A stretch of DNA of 64,000 nucleotides from assembly GCF_003432035.1 (NCBI RefSeq), contig NZ_QOHO01000029.1, forward strand, positions 56,665 to 120,664. Reading direction: 5' to 3'. Position 1 is the stretch's first letter, and every line of letters begins with the position of its first letter. Under the pieces are notes generated by a model. It did not search any database and was not told the origin of the DNA. It was given only the letters and a program-made list of their open reading frames with translations. The stretch is from Lacrimispora amygdalina. GTDB lineage: Bacteria > Bacillota > Clostridia > Lachnospirales > Lachnospiraceae. Shown here piece by piece: positions 34,779 through 44,347 of the stretch. Both the position numbers and the translations under genes were made by a program.

Positions 34779-36098
34779 TTATTTTTTCAGAAAGCTCAAG
34801 TGTTCCCTGATTTTTTTCTCATATCCGTTTTCCGTCGGCCGGTAAAATTCCGTTCCATCCAGCCCATCCGGCAGATATTGCTGTTTCACATAATGATTTT
34901 CATAATCGTGGGCATAGAGATACCCCTGCCCATGTCCAAGCTTTGAGGAGCCTTTATAATGGGAATCCTGTAAATGAACCGGTATGGGCATGGTCTTTTT
35001 ATTTTTTACCGCATCCTGTGCCTCGAATACTGCGATACAAGCCGCATTGCTTTTGGGGGCACATGCCACATAGGTAACTGCCTGGGATAAAATAATCTGG
35101 GCCTCGGGAAGTCCGATCCGCTCCACTGCCTGTGCCGCCGCTACTGCCACCACAAGCGCCTGTGGATCTGCATTCCCCACATCTTCTGACGCACAGATCA
35201 TGATTCTTCTGGCTATAAATTTAATGTCCTCCCCTGCATAAAGCATCCTTGCCAGATAATAAACTGCTGCATCGGGGTCCGAACCTCTCATGCTTTTAAT
35301 AAATGCAGATATGGTATCGTAGTGGTTATCACCATTTTTATCGTACCGGACTGCACGTTTCTGAATGCATTCCTGTGCCACTTCCATATCAATATGAATT
35401 TTCCCGTCATGAGGATCCCGTTCCGTTGTCATGACACCAAGCTCCACCGCATTCAATGCTGCTCTCGCATCGCCGTTTGCCACATCTGCCAGAAAATCTT
35501 CTGCCTCAGGATCAATGACTGCGTCATAGGCGCCCATTCCCTTCTCTTTATCGTAAACTGCCCGTCTGATCAGTTCCTTAATGTCTTCTTTCTCCAGTGT
35601 CTTAAGTTCAAATACCCTGGAACGGGAAAGAAGAGCACCATTCACCTCAAAATATGGGTTTTCCGTGGTAGCACCGATTAGAATTAATGTACCGTCTTCT
35701 ACGAAAGGCAGAAGATAATCCTGCTGCCCCTTATTGAATCTGTGAATCTCATCTACAAAAAGAATGGTCTTCTTCCCGTACATCCCCAGAGAATCCTTAG
35801 CTTCTTTCACAATTTCTTCCATATCCTTTTTTCCAGCCACTGTTGCATTGAGCTGTTTAAAATCCGCACTGGTGGTATTGGCAATTACTCTGGCCAGAGT
35901 GGTTTTCCCGGTTCCAGGAGGTCCGTAGAATATGACTGAACCAAGTTTATCCGCTTTGATCGCGCGGTAAAGAAGCTTGTCCTTTCCGATAATATGCTGC
36001 TGGCCCACCACTTCATCCAGGGTGGACGGACGAAGCCTGGAAGCAAGAGGGGACTCTTTTTCCATCGTGTTTTCCCTCATATAATCAAATAAATCCAT
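34779..36098 (-). CDS. rarA: Replication-associated recombination protein A (RarA/MgsA)
   Basis: AAA+ ATPase acting at stalled replication forks. 439 residues from ATG 36098, which has GGAGG 8 nt upstream (an ATG at 36113 overlaps that site). Motifs: MDLFDYMREN and PLASRLRPSTLDEVVGQQHI at the N-terminus, Walker A YGPPGTGKTTLARVIA, Walker B ILFVDEIHRFNKGQQD, sensor LIGATTENPYFEVN, and C-terminal tetramerisation region ending with HVKQQYLPDGLDGTEFY. The upstream region has a consensus promoter touching a GAAC-N4-GTTC box, so DNA-damage (LexA) control is likely. Confidence 0.95.
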   Translation of the reverse strand: MDLFDYMRENTMEKESPLASRLRPSTLDEVVGQQHIIGKDKLLYRAIKADKLGSVIFYGPPGTGKTTLARVIANTTSADFKQLNATVAGKKDMEEIVKEAKDSLGMYGKKTILFVDEIHRFNKGQQDYLLPFVEDGTLILIGATTENPYFEVNGALLSRSRVFELKTLEKEDIKELIRRAVYDKEKGMGAYDAVIDPEAEDFLADVANGDARAALNAVELGVMTTERDPHDGKIHIDMEVAQECIQKRAVRYDKNGDNHYDTISAFIKSMRGSDPDAAVYYLARMLYAGEDIKFIARRIMICASEDVGNADPQALVVAVAAAQAVERIGLPEAQIILSQAVTYVACAPKSNAACIAVFEAQDAVKNKKTMPIPVHLQDSHYKGSSKLGHGQGYLYAHDYENHYVKQQYLPDGLDGTEFYRPTENGYEKKIREHLSFLKK

Positions 36099-36168
36099 TT
36101 TCTTCTCCTCCATACGTTATCCCGTATCCAGTCAGATAAACAGGGCTTATTCTGATCTCTTTTTCTTT

Positions 36169-36197
36169 ATTATGGACAGTGTCCGGTCATTTGTCAA
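36169..36197 (-). promoter_or_regulatory. Promoter of rarA
   Basis: Minus strand -35 TTGACA (36192-36197), 17-bp spacer, -10 CATAAT (36169-36174). The spacer contains the palindrome GGACAGTGTCC (36174-36184). Confidence 0.8.
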
Positions 36198-36209
36198 GAA
36201 CATTTGTTC
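36198..36209. promoter_or_regulatory. Candidate LexA box at the rarA promoter
   Basis: GAACATTTGTTC fits the Gram-positive SOS box GAAC-N4-GTTC exactly, and extends to AGAAC/GTTCT. It directly abuts the -35 of rarA. A DNA-repair gene as target makes the match more meaningful. Confidence 0.65.
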
Positions 36210-36381
36210 TCCATGCATTTCTATGTATCATCACCTGCTTTTTCCCTAAAATCTGCTATGTAACCTATCATTATTGCCATTCATTTTATTTAACAGATAT
36301 TATTGCACTTGATTTCATTTTAAACTGATACAGAACGTGTTATTCTCTAATTGTAGTAAAAAAATTTTTATAGGAGGGTAT

Positions 36382-37500
36382 ATGAGTACAAAAAACATGA
36401 AAACAACAAGTATTATGTCTGAAGAGGCAGGTCTAATGAATGAGACCGCCGCAGCAAAAGCCAGCAATCCTTCATCCATCCGGAATATCTCTTCTGCTGA
36501 ACTGGTCAGGGAAATCCGTATCGGCTGGAATTTAGGAAATACCCTGGATGCAACGGGAGGCTCCGGTCTTTCTTCCGAAACATCCTGGGGGAATCCAAAA
36601 ACGGATAAAGCCATGATTGATAAAATCAAGGCAGGCGGCTTTCATACCTTAAGAGTCCCAACTACCTGGGAAAAGCACCTTGGACCTGCACCGGATTACA
36701 CCATTGATCCTGCGTGGCTTAACAGGGTTGTGGAGGTTGTAGATTATGGCATCAATAACAGGATGTTTGTTATTTTAAACCTTCATCATGAGGAATGGCA
36801 TTTTCCTTCCTTCGCAAATGAAGCTGCTGCCACCAGAATCCTTACAAAAGTATGGACCCAGATCGCGGAAAGATTTAAAAATTATGATGAGCATCTGATC
36901 TTTGAAGGTCTGAATGAACCGCGGCAAAAGGGTACGGCGGACGAGTGGAACGGCGGTAACAGAGAAGGACAGGAGGTCGTGAACCGCTTCAATGCTGCTT
37001 TTGTAAAAACCATTCGCAGCTCCGGCGGGAACAACCCTTTAAGGCATTTAATGATACCGCCTTATGCTGCTACTTCTTCCTCAAACGCCTGGGATAACTT
37101 TGTTATACCAAAAGATAATAAGATCATTGTCTCTATACACGCTTACACTCCGTATGACTTTGCCCTGAATACTTCCGGAACTCCGGAGTGGCACCTTAAT
37201 AACAGTGCAGATACCGGGGCCATAACCTATCTGATGGACAATATCCACCGCTATTTTATTTCCAAAGGTTATCCCGTCATAATTGGTGAATTCGGAGCAA
37301 TGAATAAAAATAATCTGAAACAGCGTACCGACTGGGCAAATTTCTATGTAAAATCAGCAAAAGCGAAAGGGATTCCCTGCATCTGGTGGGATAATGGTGC
37401 CATAAGCGGTAATGGCGAACTCTTTGGTCTGCTTGACAGAATTAATTATACCTTTTATTATCCAGAACTTGTAAATGCAATGATGAAAGGGATTAAATAA
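36382..37500 (+). CDS. Glycoside hydrolase family 5 (subfamily 4-like) endoglucanase
   Basis: 372-residue beta-glucanase of GH5. Motifs in order: IGWNLGNTLDATGG, ETSWGNPKTDKAMIDKIKAGGF, TLRVPTTWEKHLG, LNLHHEEW, LIFEGLNEPR with acid/base Glu179, VSIHAYTPYDFA, and PVIIGEFGAMN with nucleophile Glu303. Substrates in this subfamily are cellulose, mixed-linkage glucan or xyloglucan. The start ATG 36382 follows AGGAGG at 4 nt. The first 40 residues are polar (MSTKNMKTTSIMSEEAG) with no signal peptide or wall anchor, unlike most clostridial relatives, so the enzyme may be cytoplasmic and act on imported oligosaccharides. Monocistronic; a hairpin at 37571 follows. Confidence 0.9.
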   Translation: MSTKNMKTTSIMSEEAGLMNETAAAKASNPSSIRNISSAELVREIRIGWNLGNTLDATGGSGLSSETSWGNPKTDKAMIDKIKAGGFHTLRVPTTWEKHLGPAPDYTIDPAWLNRVVEVVDYGINNRMFVILNLHHEEWHFPSFANEAAATRILTKVWTQIAERFKNYDEHLIFEGLNEPRQKGTADEWNGGNREGQEVVNRFNAAFVKTIRSSGGNNPLRHLMIPPYAATSSSNAWDNFVIPKDNKIIVSIHAYTPYDFALNTSGTPEWHLNNSADTGAITYLMDNIHRYFISKGYPVIIGEFGAMNKNNLKQRTDWANFYVKSAKAKGIPCIWWDNGAISGNGELFGLLDRINYTFYYPELVNAMMKGIK

Positions 37501-37570
37501 ATCAGTCTGGTCAAAGGATCCATTGCTGTGTAAAAGAGGATTCCTACCCTGATTTTAAATGTAAAAGGAA

Positions 37571-37613
37571 AGGTGCGGCTCAATAACTGTAATATAGTTA
37601 TTGAGCCGCACCT
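37571..37613. terminator. Terminator between the GH5 and HMA genes, 18-bp stem
   Basis: A perfect 18-bp stem (AGGTGCGGCTCAATAACT) and 7-nt loop between converging genes. On the minus strand a T-rich tail (TTTCCTTTT) follows; on the plus strand the tail is weak. Confidence 0.8.
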
Positions 37614-37631
37614 CCGTCAAAAGCACTGGGA

Positions 37632-37991
37632 TTATATGAACCGTCCTGGAAAATAACCAGCCTTTTTTACAATATCTCTTAGTTCACTTTCTGTTAATTT
37701 TTCTTTCATATGAATCACAACCTGCTTTTTTTCCAAATCTGCGGCTGCATAAATCCCGTTAAGGCTGTTGAATGCATTCTCCACCTTTTTTCTGCAGTTG
37801 GCACAGGTCATACCATCTACTTGAATAGTCGAGGTAAACGGGTAATGGGATTCATTGGTATCTGCAGCTTTTATTTTCTTAACTTCTTCACTGCCGCTTC
37901 CGCAGCAGCCCTGCTTTGCCCTTTTAATCGAACTTCTTAATCCAAAATAACAGATCACAATTAAAATCGTACAGATTACGGCTGTTGACAT
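37632..37991 (-). CDS. Membrane-anchored heavy-metal-associated (HMA) domain protein
   Basis: 119 residues: one N-terminal membrane helix (AVICTILIVICYFGLRS), a basic linker with CCGSGSEE, then an HMA domain (50-115) with the metal motif GMTCANCRKKVENAF. The CCGSG segment recalls cysteine-rich tails of small FeoB-associated membrane proteins. It probably binds Cu(I), Zn or similar at the inner face and hands it on. No P-type ATPase is nearby, so a partner is not visible. RBS AGGAGG 7 nt before ATG. Confidence 0.8.
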   Translation of the reverse strand: MSTAVICTILIVICYFGLRSSIKRAKQGCCGSGSEEVKKIKAADTNESHYPFTSTIQVDGMTCANCRKKVENAFNSLNGIYAAADLEKKQVVIHMKEKLTESELRDIVKKAGYFPGRFI

Positions 37992-38122
37992 GTTAACTCC
38001 TCCTTTGTTATATAATGGACATTTCTGTTCTAAGATTATTATATAACCAAAATGCCATTGCGGAAGAGCTCTTAGTGATACTTTTTTTCAATTCCGCTAA
38101 CAGAGCCTGAACCATTCATTCA

Positions 38123-38374
38123 TTAATCAATTAATAATTCATCAGCTGTAACAAACGTATAACCCTGTCTGGTTAATACATCAATTGCCTCCAGCGCAGC
38201 TTCTACCGATGTAGGGAAAACATCGTGAAGAAGTATGATATCCCCGGGTTCCACATGTTTCACTATGTGACGGACGATTTTTTTTGTGTTCTGGGTCTTC
38301 CAGTCCAGTGTATCCACATTGCATAAAGTTGGAAAATGCGTCATCCTTTCCGTTGTTCCGTAACAGTATAACAC
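38123..38374 (-). pseudogene. Polysaccharide deacetylase, C-terminal remnant
   Basis: The last 65 residues match the end of the NodB-type deacetylase domain: VDTLDWKTQNTKKIVRHIVK, PGDIILLHDVFPTSVEAALE, then VLTRQGYTFVTADELL. The N-terminal two thirds, with the metal-binding Asp and His residues, are missing. The leading residues (MLYCYGTTERMTHFP) do not fit the family and have no ribosome site. The DNA upstream is low-complexity A/T. A deletion most likely removed the front of the gene. Confidence 0.75.
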
Positions 38375-38574
38375 TAGATTTTGTTAAATTTGTTTTAAAA
38401 TTATGTTAATTTTTTGACATTTTTTTATCGACATTTTTTGTCGTATTTTGTCGACAAAAGATTTTTGATTTATCAAAAATTTTATTTACATTTTTGTGTA
38501 ATTATAATAAAATTTATTCATAATCAGATTTTTCATTGTTATATTTTACCCCACAATACGAAAAGGAGAAAAAT
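38375..38574. other. A/T-rich gap between deacetylase remnant and chemoreceptor
   Basis: No ORF is seen. The region holds overlapping near-repeats around TTTTGTCGAC and ATCGACATTTTTTGTCG (38426-38462), and a TATAAT at 38509-38514 without a good -35. It must contain the chemoreceptor promoter, but I cannot define it. Confidence 0.5.
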
Positions 38575-40572
38575 ATGAATAACAACAAATTACAAAAAGC
38601 GACAACAATTAAAAGAAAGATACGGTCTATGATCATGGTAACGGTTTCTGCATCACTTATCTTTGTAGGTTTTTTAACATGTTTTCTCAACTTTTCGTCA
38701 ACAATCTATATCTTGAAAAATAATTTAAAAACGACTGCCACAGTGGCTGCAGGTCAGGTAGAATATCGTCTGAAATCCACGTTAAATATTGTAGAAACAT
38801 TAGGCACAGTAAAAGAGTTTTCAGTAGATACAATACCAATTACTGAAAAGTTGGAAATATTAGAACAATACAAAAAATCGTATAACTGGAGCCAGGTCTA
38901 TTTATTTAATAAAGATGGTGTTAGTCTTGCAAATTCAGAGTTAAACGTTTATGACAGACAATACTTTATAACCGCTCTGGCTGGTAAATCAAATATCAGC
39001 GATCCGATTTACAGCAGAGACTCCGGAGAATATGTGTGTGCCGTTGCGGCTCCGATCTGGAAAGACGGTATCCGGAATTCAGAAGTCATTGGTGCAGTTA
39101 TGGCCTGTATGGATGTAAGTTCTCTCAACACTCTGGTTTCTTCCATAAATGTCAGTAAGAATGGATATGCCTACATCACTGACAGCAAGGGAACGATGAT
39201 TGCACATCCAAACTATGAATTAATTAAAAACCTGACTAATTACATAGAAGAAGCAAAAAAAGATCCCCAGTATGCATCTTTGGCAGCAGTGCTGAAAGAA
39301 ATGATTTCCGGAAAAAATGGTTTTGGATCTTACAAATACCAAGGCCAGAATAAATATCTTGCTTATGCCCCAATAGAAGAAACAAACGGCTGGAGTATTG
39401 CAATCAGTGCCCCGGTTAATGATTTTTTAAGTGGTACGGTCCAGAGTATCGCCATGACCATTGCAGTGATTGTACTGACTCTTATCATAAGTTTTCTATC
39501 CGCTGCTAAATTAGCAAATGCCATTGGAAAACCGATTCACATATGTACAACCCGGCTTCAGAAGCTGGCAGAAGGGGATTTCCACAGTATCGTTGCAGAT
39601 ATTAAGACCAATGATGAGACAATGTTGTTGACTCAGTCAGCAAAGACGTTAACAAGTTCACTTCAATCTATCATTGAAGATGTAAAATATCTTCTTGGCG
39701 AAATGGCAAGAGGAAACTTCTCAGCAAGGCCTCAGATACCCGAAAGCGCCTATGTGGGTGATATGCATGAAATTTATAAATCCATCAGTTATATGAGCAA
39801 TAATATAACTGATACTTTACATCAGATTGATATTGCTTCCAGTCAGGTAACCTCAGGCGCAGAACAACTGGCGGCAGGTGCAACCGGACTGGCTCAGGGC
39901 GCTACCGAGCAGGCCTCTTCCATAGAGGAACTGGCAGCATCATTCGATGAAATTTCTTCTCGGACAAAACTAAATACCTCCAATGCAACAGCTTCAGAAA
40001 AGTACATGTCAGAACTGGGTGAAAAAATTAAATTCAGCAACGATCAGATGAATAGCCTGATTTCTGCAATGAACGAAATAAATACTACCTCTGCCGAGAT
40101 AGGAAAAATTATAAAAGTAATAGAAGAAATTGCTTTCCAGACAAATATTCTGGCCCTGAATGCTGCGGTAGAAGCAGCACGCGCGGGAAGCGTAGGTAAG
40201 GGTTTTGCCGTTGTTGCTGATGAGGTAAGAAGTCTGGCAGCCAAATCCAGTCAGGCCGCCAGCAGTACAACTGCACTGATAGAAAGATCCATTCTTGCGG
40301 TAGAAGAAGGGTCACGTATGGTTGATGAAACAGGTCTATCATTGAAGGAAGTTGTGGAAAAAACCGAAATCGCAGTAAGAAGTATGAGAGAAATAATTTC
40401 GGCTACAGAACAGGAAAATGATGCAATCAACCAAATGCTCATTGGTGTCGATCAGATTTCCAAGGTTGTGCAATCCAATTCTGCTGCTGCAGAAGAAAGT
40501 GCTTCTACAGCAGAAGAATTATCTGCACAGGCTGTGTCATTAAAATCACTGGTCGGATCATTTAAATTTTAG
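38575..40572 (+). CDS. Methyl-accepting chemotaxis protein with dCache sensor
   Basis: 665-residue transmembrane chemoreceptor. Membrane helix 1 (about 20-42), a large extracellular sensor (45-300) of dCache type with [27 protein letters not shown] and [16 protein letters not shown], membrane helix 2 (about 300-322, [17 protein letters not shown]), HAMP, then the signalling domain with hairpin tip [20 protein letters not shown] and [20 protein letters not shown]. It controls the CheA kinase. dCache domains of this type bind amino acids or small organic acids. Start ATG 38575 with AAAGGAG 6 nt upstream (frame opens earlier at 38536). No che or fla genes are nearby. Confidence 0.93.
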   Translation: MNNNKLQKATTIKRKIRSMIMVTVSASLIFVGFLTCFLNFSSTIYILKNNLKTTATVAAGQVEYRLKSTLNIVETLGTVKEFSVDTIPITEKLEILEQYKKSYNWSQVYLFNKDGVSLANSELNVYDRQYFITALAGKSNISDPIYSRDSGEYVCAVAAPIWKDGIRNSEVIGAVMACMDVSSLNTLVSSINVSKNGYAYITDSKGTMIAHPNYELIKNLTNYIEEAKKDPQYASLAAVLKEMISGKNGFGSYKYQGQNKYLAYAPIEETNGWSIAISAPVNDFLSGTVQSIAMTIAVIVLTLIISFLSAAKLANAIGKPIHICTTRLQKLAEGDFHSIVADIKTNDETMLLTQSAKTLTSSLQSIIEDVKYLLGEMARGNFSARPQIPESAYVGDMHEIYKSISYMSNNITDTLHQIDIASSQVTSGAEQLAAGATGLAQGATEQASSIEELAASFDEISSRTKLNTSNATASEKYMSELGEKIKFSNDQMNSLISAMNEINTTSAEIGKIIKVIEEIAFQTNILALNAAVEAARAGSVGKGFAVVADEVRSLAAKSSQAASSTTALIERSILAVEEGSRMVDETGLSLKEVVEKTEIAVRSMREIISATEQENDAINQMLIGVDQISKVVQSNSAAAEESASTAEELSAQAVSLKSLVGSFKF

Positions 40573-40616
40573 ATATGAATCCCATTGGATATGTGAGCAG
40601 CTGCAGTTACTCTTTT

Positions 40617-40655
40617 ATCAGTGAGATGCATTACTTCTTCTGAAATTTCACTGAT
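40617..40655 (+). terminator. Possible terminator after the dCache chemoreceptor
   Basis: ATCAGTGA and TCACTGAT make an 8-bp stem with a 23-nt loop, 45 bp after the stop. No strong T run follows, so it is weak evidence. Confidence 0.3.
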
Positions 40656-40675
40656 GATGTGAGTGTCCGAATCAA

Positions 40676-41167
40676 TTATTTTTCTTTTTGCTTAACCAAT
40701 TCTTTTGCCTCTTTACCACTTATGTGTTCAATACTAAGTTCTATCATGCAGACAGCGCTTAAACCTTTATCAATTGCCTGAGACCGCTGGCCTTCTTCTA
40801 TATCAGGAGAGTATCTTGCTGTTAAGATTTCAAGAGCTCTCCTTTTTTCCTTTTCCTCCATAAGACGGGCTCTGCCAAATACAATGACACTGCGAAAATA
40901 TGTGGTATATTCATCCTGTACAACCTGATCCTGATCAATAACGCAAAATGAAACTTTTTCATTTCTGGCAATTCCATCTAACTTTTGACCTGTTTTTGCA
41001 CCATGAAAATAAATCTTATTATCATGGTATACATAACTTAAGGGGACAGCATATGGATAATCATCATCACCAGATACTGCCAGCACTCCTGATGTTCCCC
41101 GCTCCAGAATCTGAATGCTTTCTTCTGCTGACAGTACCTGATTTTTACGCCGCATTTCTCTAAACAT
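40676..41167 (-). CDS. Pyridoxamine 5'-phosphate oxidase-like flavoprotein (Nim-like)
   Basis: 163-residue FMN-binding split-barrel protein of the group that includes 5-nitroimidazole reductases (NimA). Features: MRRKNQVLSAEESIQILERG, GVLAVSGDDDYPYAVPLSYV, KIYFHGAKTGQKLDGIARNE (FMN phosphate and flavin contact region with HGA and GxK), and YFRSVIVFGRARLMEE. Members reduce small electrophiles; nitroimidazole resistance cannot be claimed from sequence alone. ATG follows AAAGGAG at 6 nt. Alone between a chemoreceptor and pta. Confidence 0.82.
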   Translation of the reverse strand: MFREMRRKNQVLSAEESIQILERGTSGVLAVSGDDDYPYAVPLSYVYHDNKIYFHGAKTGQKLDGIARNEKVSFCVIDQDQVVQDEYTTYFRSVIVFGRARLMEEKEKRRALEILTARYSPDIEEGQRSQAIDKGLSAVCMIELSIEHISGKEAKELVKQKEK

Positions 41168-41210
41168 ATGGAACTCCTTTCACAAAGACAGTGAAATGTC
41201 TGTTTCTAAG

Positions 41211-42182
41211 CTATATAAGGGCTGCTGTAATAATTGACATTTTATAAACTTCATCTGCATTACAGCCTCTGGAAAGATCATTAATCGGCGCATTTAATCC
41301 CTGCAGGATTGGTCCGAAGGCTTCAAATCCTCCTAAACGCTGTGCAATTTTATAACCGATATTACCGGCGTTGATATCAGGAAAAATAAATACGTTAGCC
41401 TTTCCCGCAACTGCTGATTCCGGAGCTTTCGTTTTTGCCACAACTGGAGAGAATGCCGCATCAAACTGCAATTCTCCGTCTGCCGGAAAATCCAGATTCA
41501 TGGCTTTTAATTTCTCAGCTGCCATTCTCACCTTATCAACAGACTCTCCCTTTCCCGAACCCAGTGTACTATAGGATAGTAACGCAACCCTGGGATCGAT
41601 GGAAAACCGTTTGGCTGTCCGGGCTGTTTCACATGCGATTTCCGCCAGTTCCTCGTCATTGGGATCAAGGTTTATCGCACAGTCACCCATGGCATACATC
41701 TCATTCCCACCTTCTGTTTTCCTGGTAAGGATAAAACAGCTGGATACAATTTTGCTGCCGGGTCTTGTCTTAATCAGCTGGAGGGCAGGCCTCACAGTGT
41801 CTGCAGTGGAATAAGTTGCTCCTCCCAAAAGACAGTCTGCCTTACCCATCTGAACCAGCATGGTTCCAAAATAGTTGGACTTTTTCAGAGCCTCGCGGCA
41901 GGCTGCTTCGTCCATTTTACCTTTTCTTAATTCCGTCATTTTTAACACCATTTCATCAAGACCATCATAATTCAGAGGATCGATCATCTCAATTTCATCA
42001 ACAGGCCAGTTACACGCTCTGGCTGCAGCGTTGATCTCAGCCGGATTCCCCAGCAAAAAGGGAGTCAGAATTCCTTCGCGTTGCAGGCGGCTGGCTGCTT
42101 CTAATATTCTTGGATCAGTCCCTTCAGTAAAAACGATTCGCCTTTTTTGCAATTTCAGTGCAGCAATCATCGGTTCAAACAT
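41211..42182 (-). CDS. pta: Phosphate acetyltransferase
   Basis: Interconverts acetyl-CoA and acetyl phosphate in acetate formation. 323 residues, the short class without N-terminal DRTGG part. Motifs: RIVFTEGTDPRILEAASRLQ, LLGGATYSTADTVRPALQLI, SYSTLGSGKGESVDKVR, FIFPDINAGNIGYKIAQRLG and the C-terminal LNAPINDLSRGCNADEVYK. The frame opens at 42230, but GGAGG is 8 nt before ATG 42182. ackA, which usually follows, is not adjacent. A consensus promoter lies upstream. Confidence 0.94.
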   Translation of the reverse strand: MFEPMIAALKLQKRRIVFTEGTDPRILEAASRLQREGILTPFLLGNPAEINAAARACNWPVDEIEMIDPLNYDGLDEMVLKMTELRKGKMDEAACREALKKSNYFGTMLVQMGKADCLLGGATYSTADTVRPALQLIKTRPGSKIVSSCFILTRKTEGGNEMYAMGDCAINLDPNDEELAEIACETARTAKRFSIDPRVALLSYSTLGSGKGESVDKVRMAAEKLKAMNLDFPADGELQFDAAFSPVVAKTKAPESAVAGKANVFIFPDINAGNIGYKIAQRLGGFEAFGPILQGLNAPINDLSRGCNADEVYKMSIITAALI

Positions 42183-42259
42183 GTTCAATTCCTCCGTAGC
42201 TTTTTTACTATGCAGTTTTTCCATTTTCATATTTTTATATTACTTTACCAATTACAAAT

Positions 42260-42288
42260 ATTATAGCTTAAGTAATGGAATATAACAA
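42260..42288 (-). promoter_or_regulatory. Promoter of pta
   Basis: Minus strand -35 TTGTTA (42283-42288), 17-bp spacer, -10 TATAAT (42260-42265). Leader of about 70 nt. Confidence 0.78.
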
Positions 42289-42314
42289 CCAAGCCAGTGT
42301 CTTTAAATCAAAAC

Positions 42315-42346
42315 AACCCGGACTGTAAAATAACAATCCGGGCTAT
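42315..42346 (-). terminator. Terminator of the 4HB chemoreceptor gene
   Basis: On the minus strand AGCCCGGATTG pairs with CAGTCCGGGTT around an A/T-rich loop, followed by GTTTTGATTT. It lies about 45 bp after the stop. Confidence 0.65.
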
Positions 42347-42391
42347 TCCCAAAGCATACGTATTCAAACAATAATTGATAATGAAAACGGT

Positions 42392-44116
42392 CTATACATC
42401 TGCAAGCTTAAACTTACCCACTTCACTATATAACAGGGCTGCCTGACCGGACAGTTCTTCACTGGAAGCAGCACTTTCTTCCGCAGTAGCGGCATTCGTT
42501 TGTACAACAGAGGATATCTGCTCAATTCCCTGGTTAATCTGGGAAATGGAAACAGCCTGTTCAGAGGAAGCCTCTTTAATCTTAAGAATAATCTCATTAA
42601 TCTGAGATGCCTTTGAGGAAACCCGTTCCAGCGCTTCTGCCGTATCTTCTGCCAGTTTAGATCCGTCTGAAACTGCTTTAATGGAATCTTCAATGAGGGA
42701 AGAAGTCTGCTGCGCTGCGCTGGCAGATTTTGTTGCCAGATTCCGGACCTCATCTGCAACTACCGCAAAGCCTTTTCCCGCCGAGCCTGCTCTGGCTGCC
42801 TCAACAGCCGCATTCAATGCAAGAATATTGGTCTGGAATGCGATATCATTAATTACTGCAATGATCTTATTGATCTGACCGGAGGAACTGCCGATTTCTT
42901 CCATGGAAGCCAGCATCTGCTTCATGGAGGCATTGCTCTCTTTAATATCCATGACTGTCTCTCCGATATAATCAGCAGCTTCTGTCACACTGGCTGCATT
43001 CTTATGTACCAGCTGAGACACATCTGCAATGGAAGCAGACAACTCTTCCACAGAGCTCGCCTGCTCTGTTGTGCTCTGGGCCAGGGACTGTGCGGTATCG
43101 GAAATCTGCCGGGAACTGGAATCTATATGTCTGGAAGTATCCGCAATTGTCGTCAGTGTCTTATTCAGAGAAGAGGAAATACGAAGCAGGGAACTCTTAA
43201 TAGAAGAAAACCTGCCAGAGTATTCCTGACTTAATGTAATTCTCATATCTCCCCCAGCCATAATATCCAGTACCTCAGTGATCTCATTGATATACGAATT
43301 ATATTCATTCAACTGCCGAAGCGTCTGCCCGGTTGCATCACAAAGCTGCCCCAGTTCATCTCTGGTGATTTTTTTCTCATCTATTTCAAGAGATAATTCT
43401 CCCTGGGCAATCCGTTTGCTGATTCCGGTAATATACTGGATATTAATTTTTAAATATCGGACAGTCTGAATCGAGAACAGAGCGATTAAAAAAATCACAG
43501 CAGCTATTGTTGCAACTGATGTCCGGATACTTTGGGTTACACTGTTTTCAATTTCAGCAGAGCGGGTTTTGGCATAATCTTCAAGCAGTTCTGTCATCAG
43601 ATTAATATCTTCTCTTGCTTTGTCAAAGCCGGACTGTGATAACTCCATATCCCCCGTACCATTTTTAATGTCATATGCATTCAGCCATGTCTGAAAGTCT
43701 GCCTGAAAAGCTGTATATAACTGTTCTAAGGTCAATTTGGCAGTGGAATGCTGATAGTTTCTGTAAAGAGCTTCATTTGATTTAACATTGTCAAGTGCGG
43801 TTGTAACCCGGTCCTGAACCTGTTTGACATTTTCATCGTAGTCTGCTATCAGTTTATTTATGTCTTCATCTGTCAATTTATCCTTATCCAGATAAATCTC
43901 TTTCTGCACAATAGCCGCCTGATAAAAATCCCGGTCTGCATTCAGGATTTTATCCGTACTGACAAAGACCTCATCGTATAAAGCTGTCTTTGAATCTTCC
44001 ATAATCTGGTTCGACCGATAAATAAAAAACACCAGCAAAAATATGAGTGCGAAAACCGCAGGAAAAATAATAAGCCATAATTTGTTTGCCACTTTTAAGT
44101 TTTTTATGATGTTCAT
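42392..44116 (-). CDS. Methyl-accepting chemotaxis protein with four-helix-bundle sensor
   Basis: 574-residue chemoreceptor. Membrane helix 1 ([20 protein letters not shown], about 12-32), helical extracellular sensor (33-195) of the 4HB type with [15 protein letters not shown], membrane helix 2 (about 196-216), HAMP, and the signalling domain with tip [20 protein letters not shown] and [20 protein letters not shown], ending in [11 protein letters not shown]. The signalling domain is close to that of the other receptor at 38575. RBS GGAGG 8 nt before ATG. A sigma-28-like promoter (44171-44197) fits motility control. Confidence 0.93.
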   Translation of the reverse strand: MNIIKNLKVANKLWLIIFPAVFALIFLLVFFIYRSNQIMEDSKTALYDEVFVSTDKILNADRDFYQAAIVQKEIYLDKDKLTDEDINKLIADYDENVKQVQDRVTTALDNVKSNEALYRNYQHSTAKLTLEQLYTAFQADFQTWLNAYDIKNGTGDMELSQSGFDKAREDINLMTELLEDYAKTRSAEIENSVTQSIRTSVATIAAVIFLIALFSIQTVRYLKINIQYITGISKRIAQGELSLEIDEKKITRDELGQLCDATGQTLRQLNEYNSYINEITEVLDIMAGGDMRITLSQEYSGRFSSIKSSLLRISSSLNKTLTTIADTSRHIDSSSRQISDTAQSLAQSTTEQASSVEELSASIADVSQLVHKNAASVTEAADYIGETVMDIKESNASMKQMLASMEEIGSSSGQINKIIAVINDIAFQTNILALNAAVEAARAGSAGKGFAVVADEVRNLATKSASAAQQTSSLIEDSIKAVSDGSKLAEDTAEALERVSSKASQINEIILKIKEASSEQAVSISQINQGIEQISSVVQTNAATAEESAASSEELSGQAALLYSEVGKFKLADV

Positions 44117-44170
44117 AGCCTTTACCTCCGCTCGTTTAGTCAGCTGGTATTTCTTCAGCTCTTATGGATA

Positions 44171-44197
44171 ATATCGACAAAAGCGGAGGATAATTAA
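44171..44197 (-). promoter_or_regulatory. Sigma-28 (SigD/FliA)-like promoter of the chemoreceptor
   Basis: Minus strand: TTAA (44194-44197), 15-bp spacer, GTCGATAT (44171-44178). The consensus is TAAA-N15-GCCGATAT; one mismatch in each part. Distance to the start codon is about 55 bp. Confidence 0.6.
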
Positions 44198-44347
44198 GCG
44201 TATATTCTATAATATTTTCTTTATTGTTTGACTATTAATTAACAATTACTATATATTCTATTAATAATACGGTTATCAACAATTGTAACATACATATATT
44301 TTATAGTATCAATACGGTTACAACAGTCTCTGAAACTCACAATTTCA

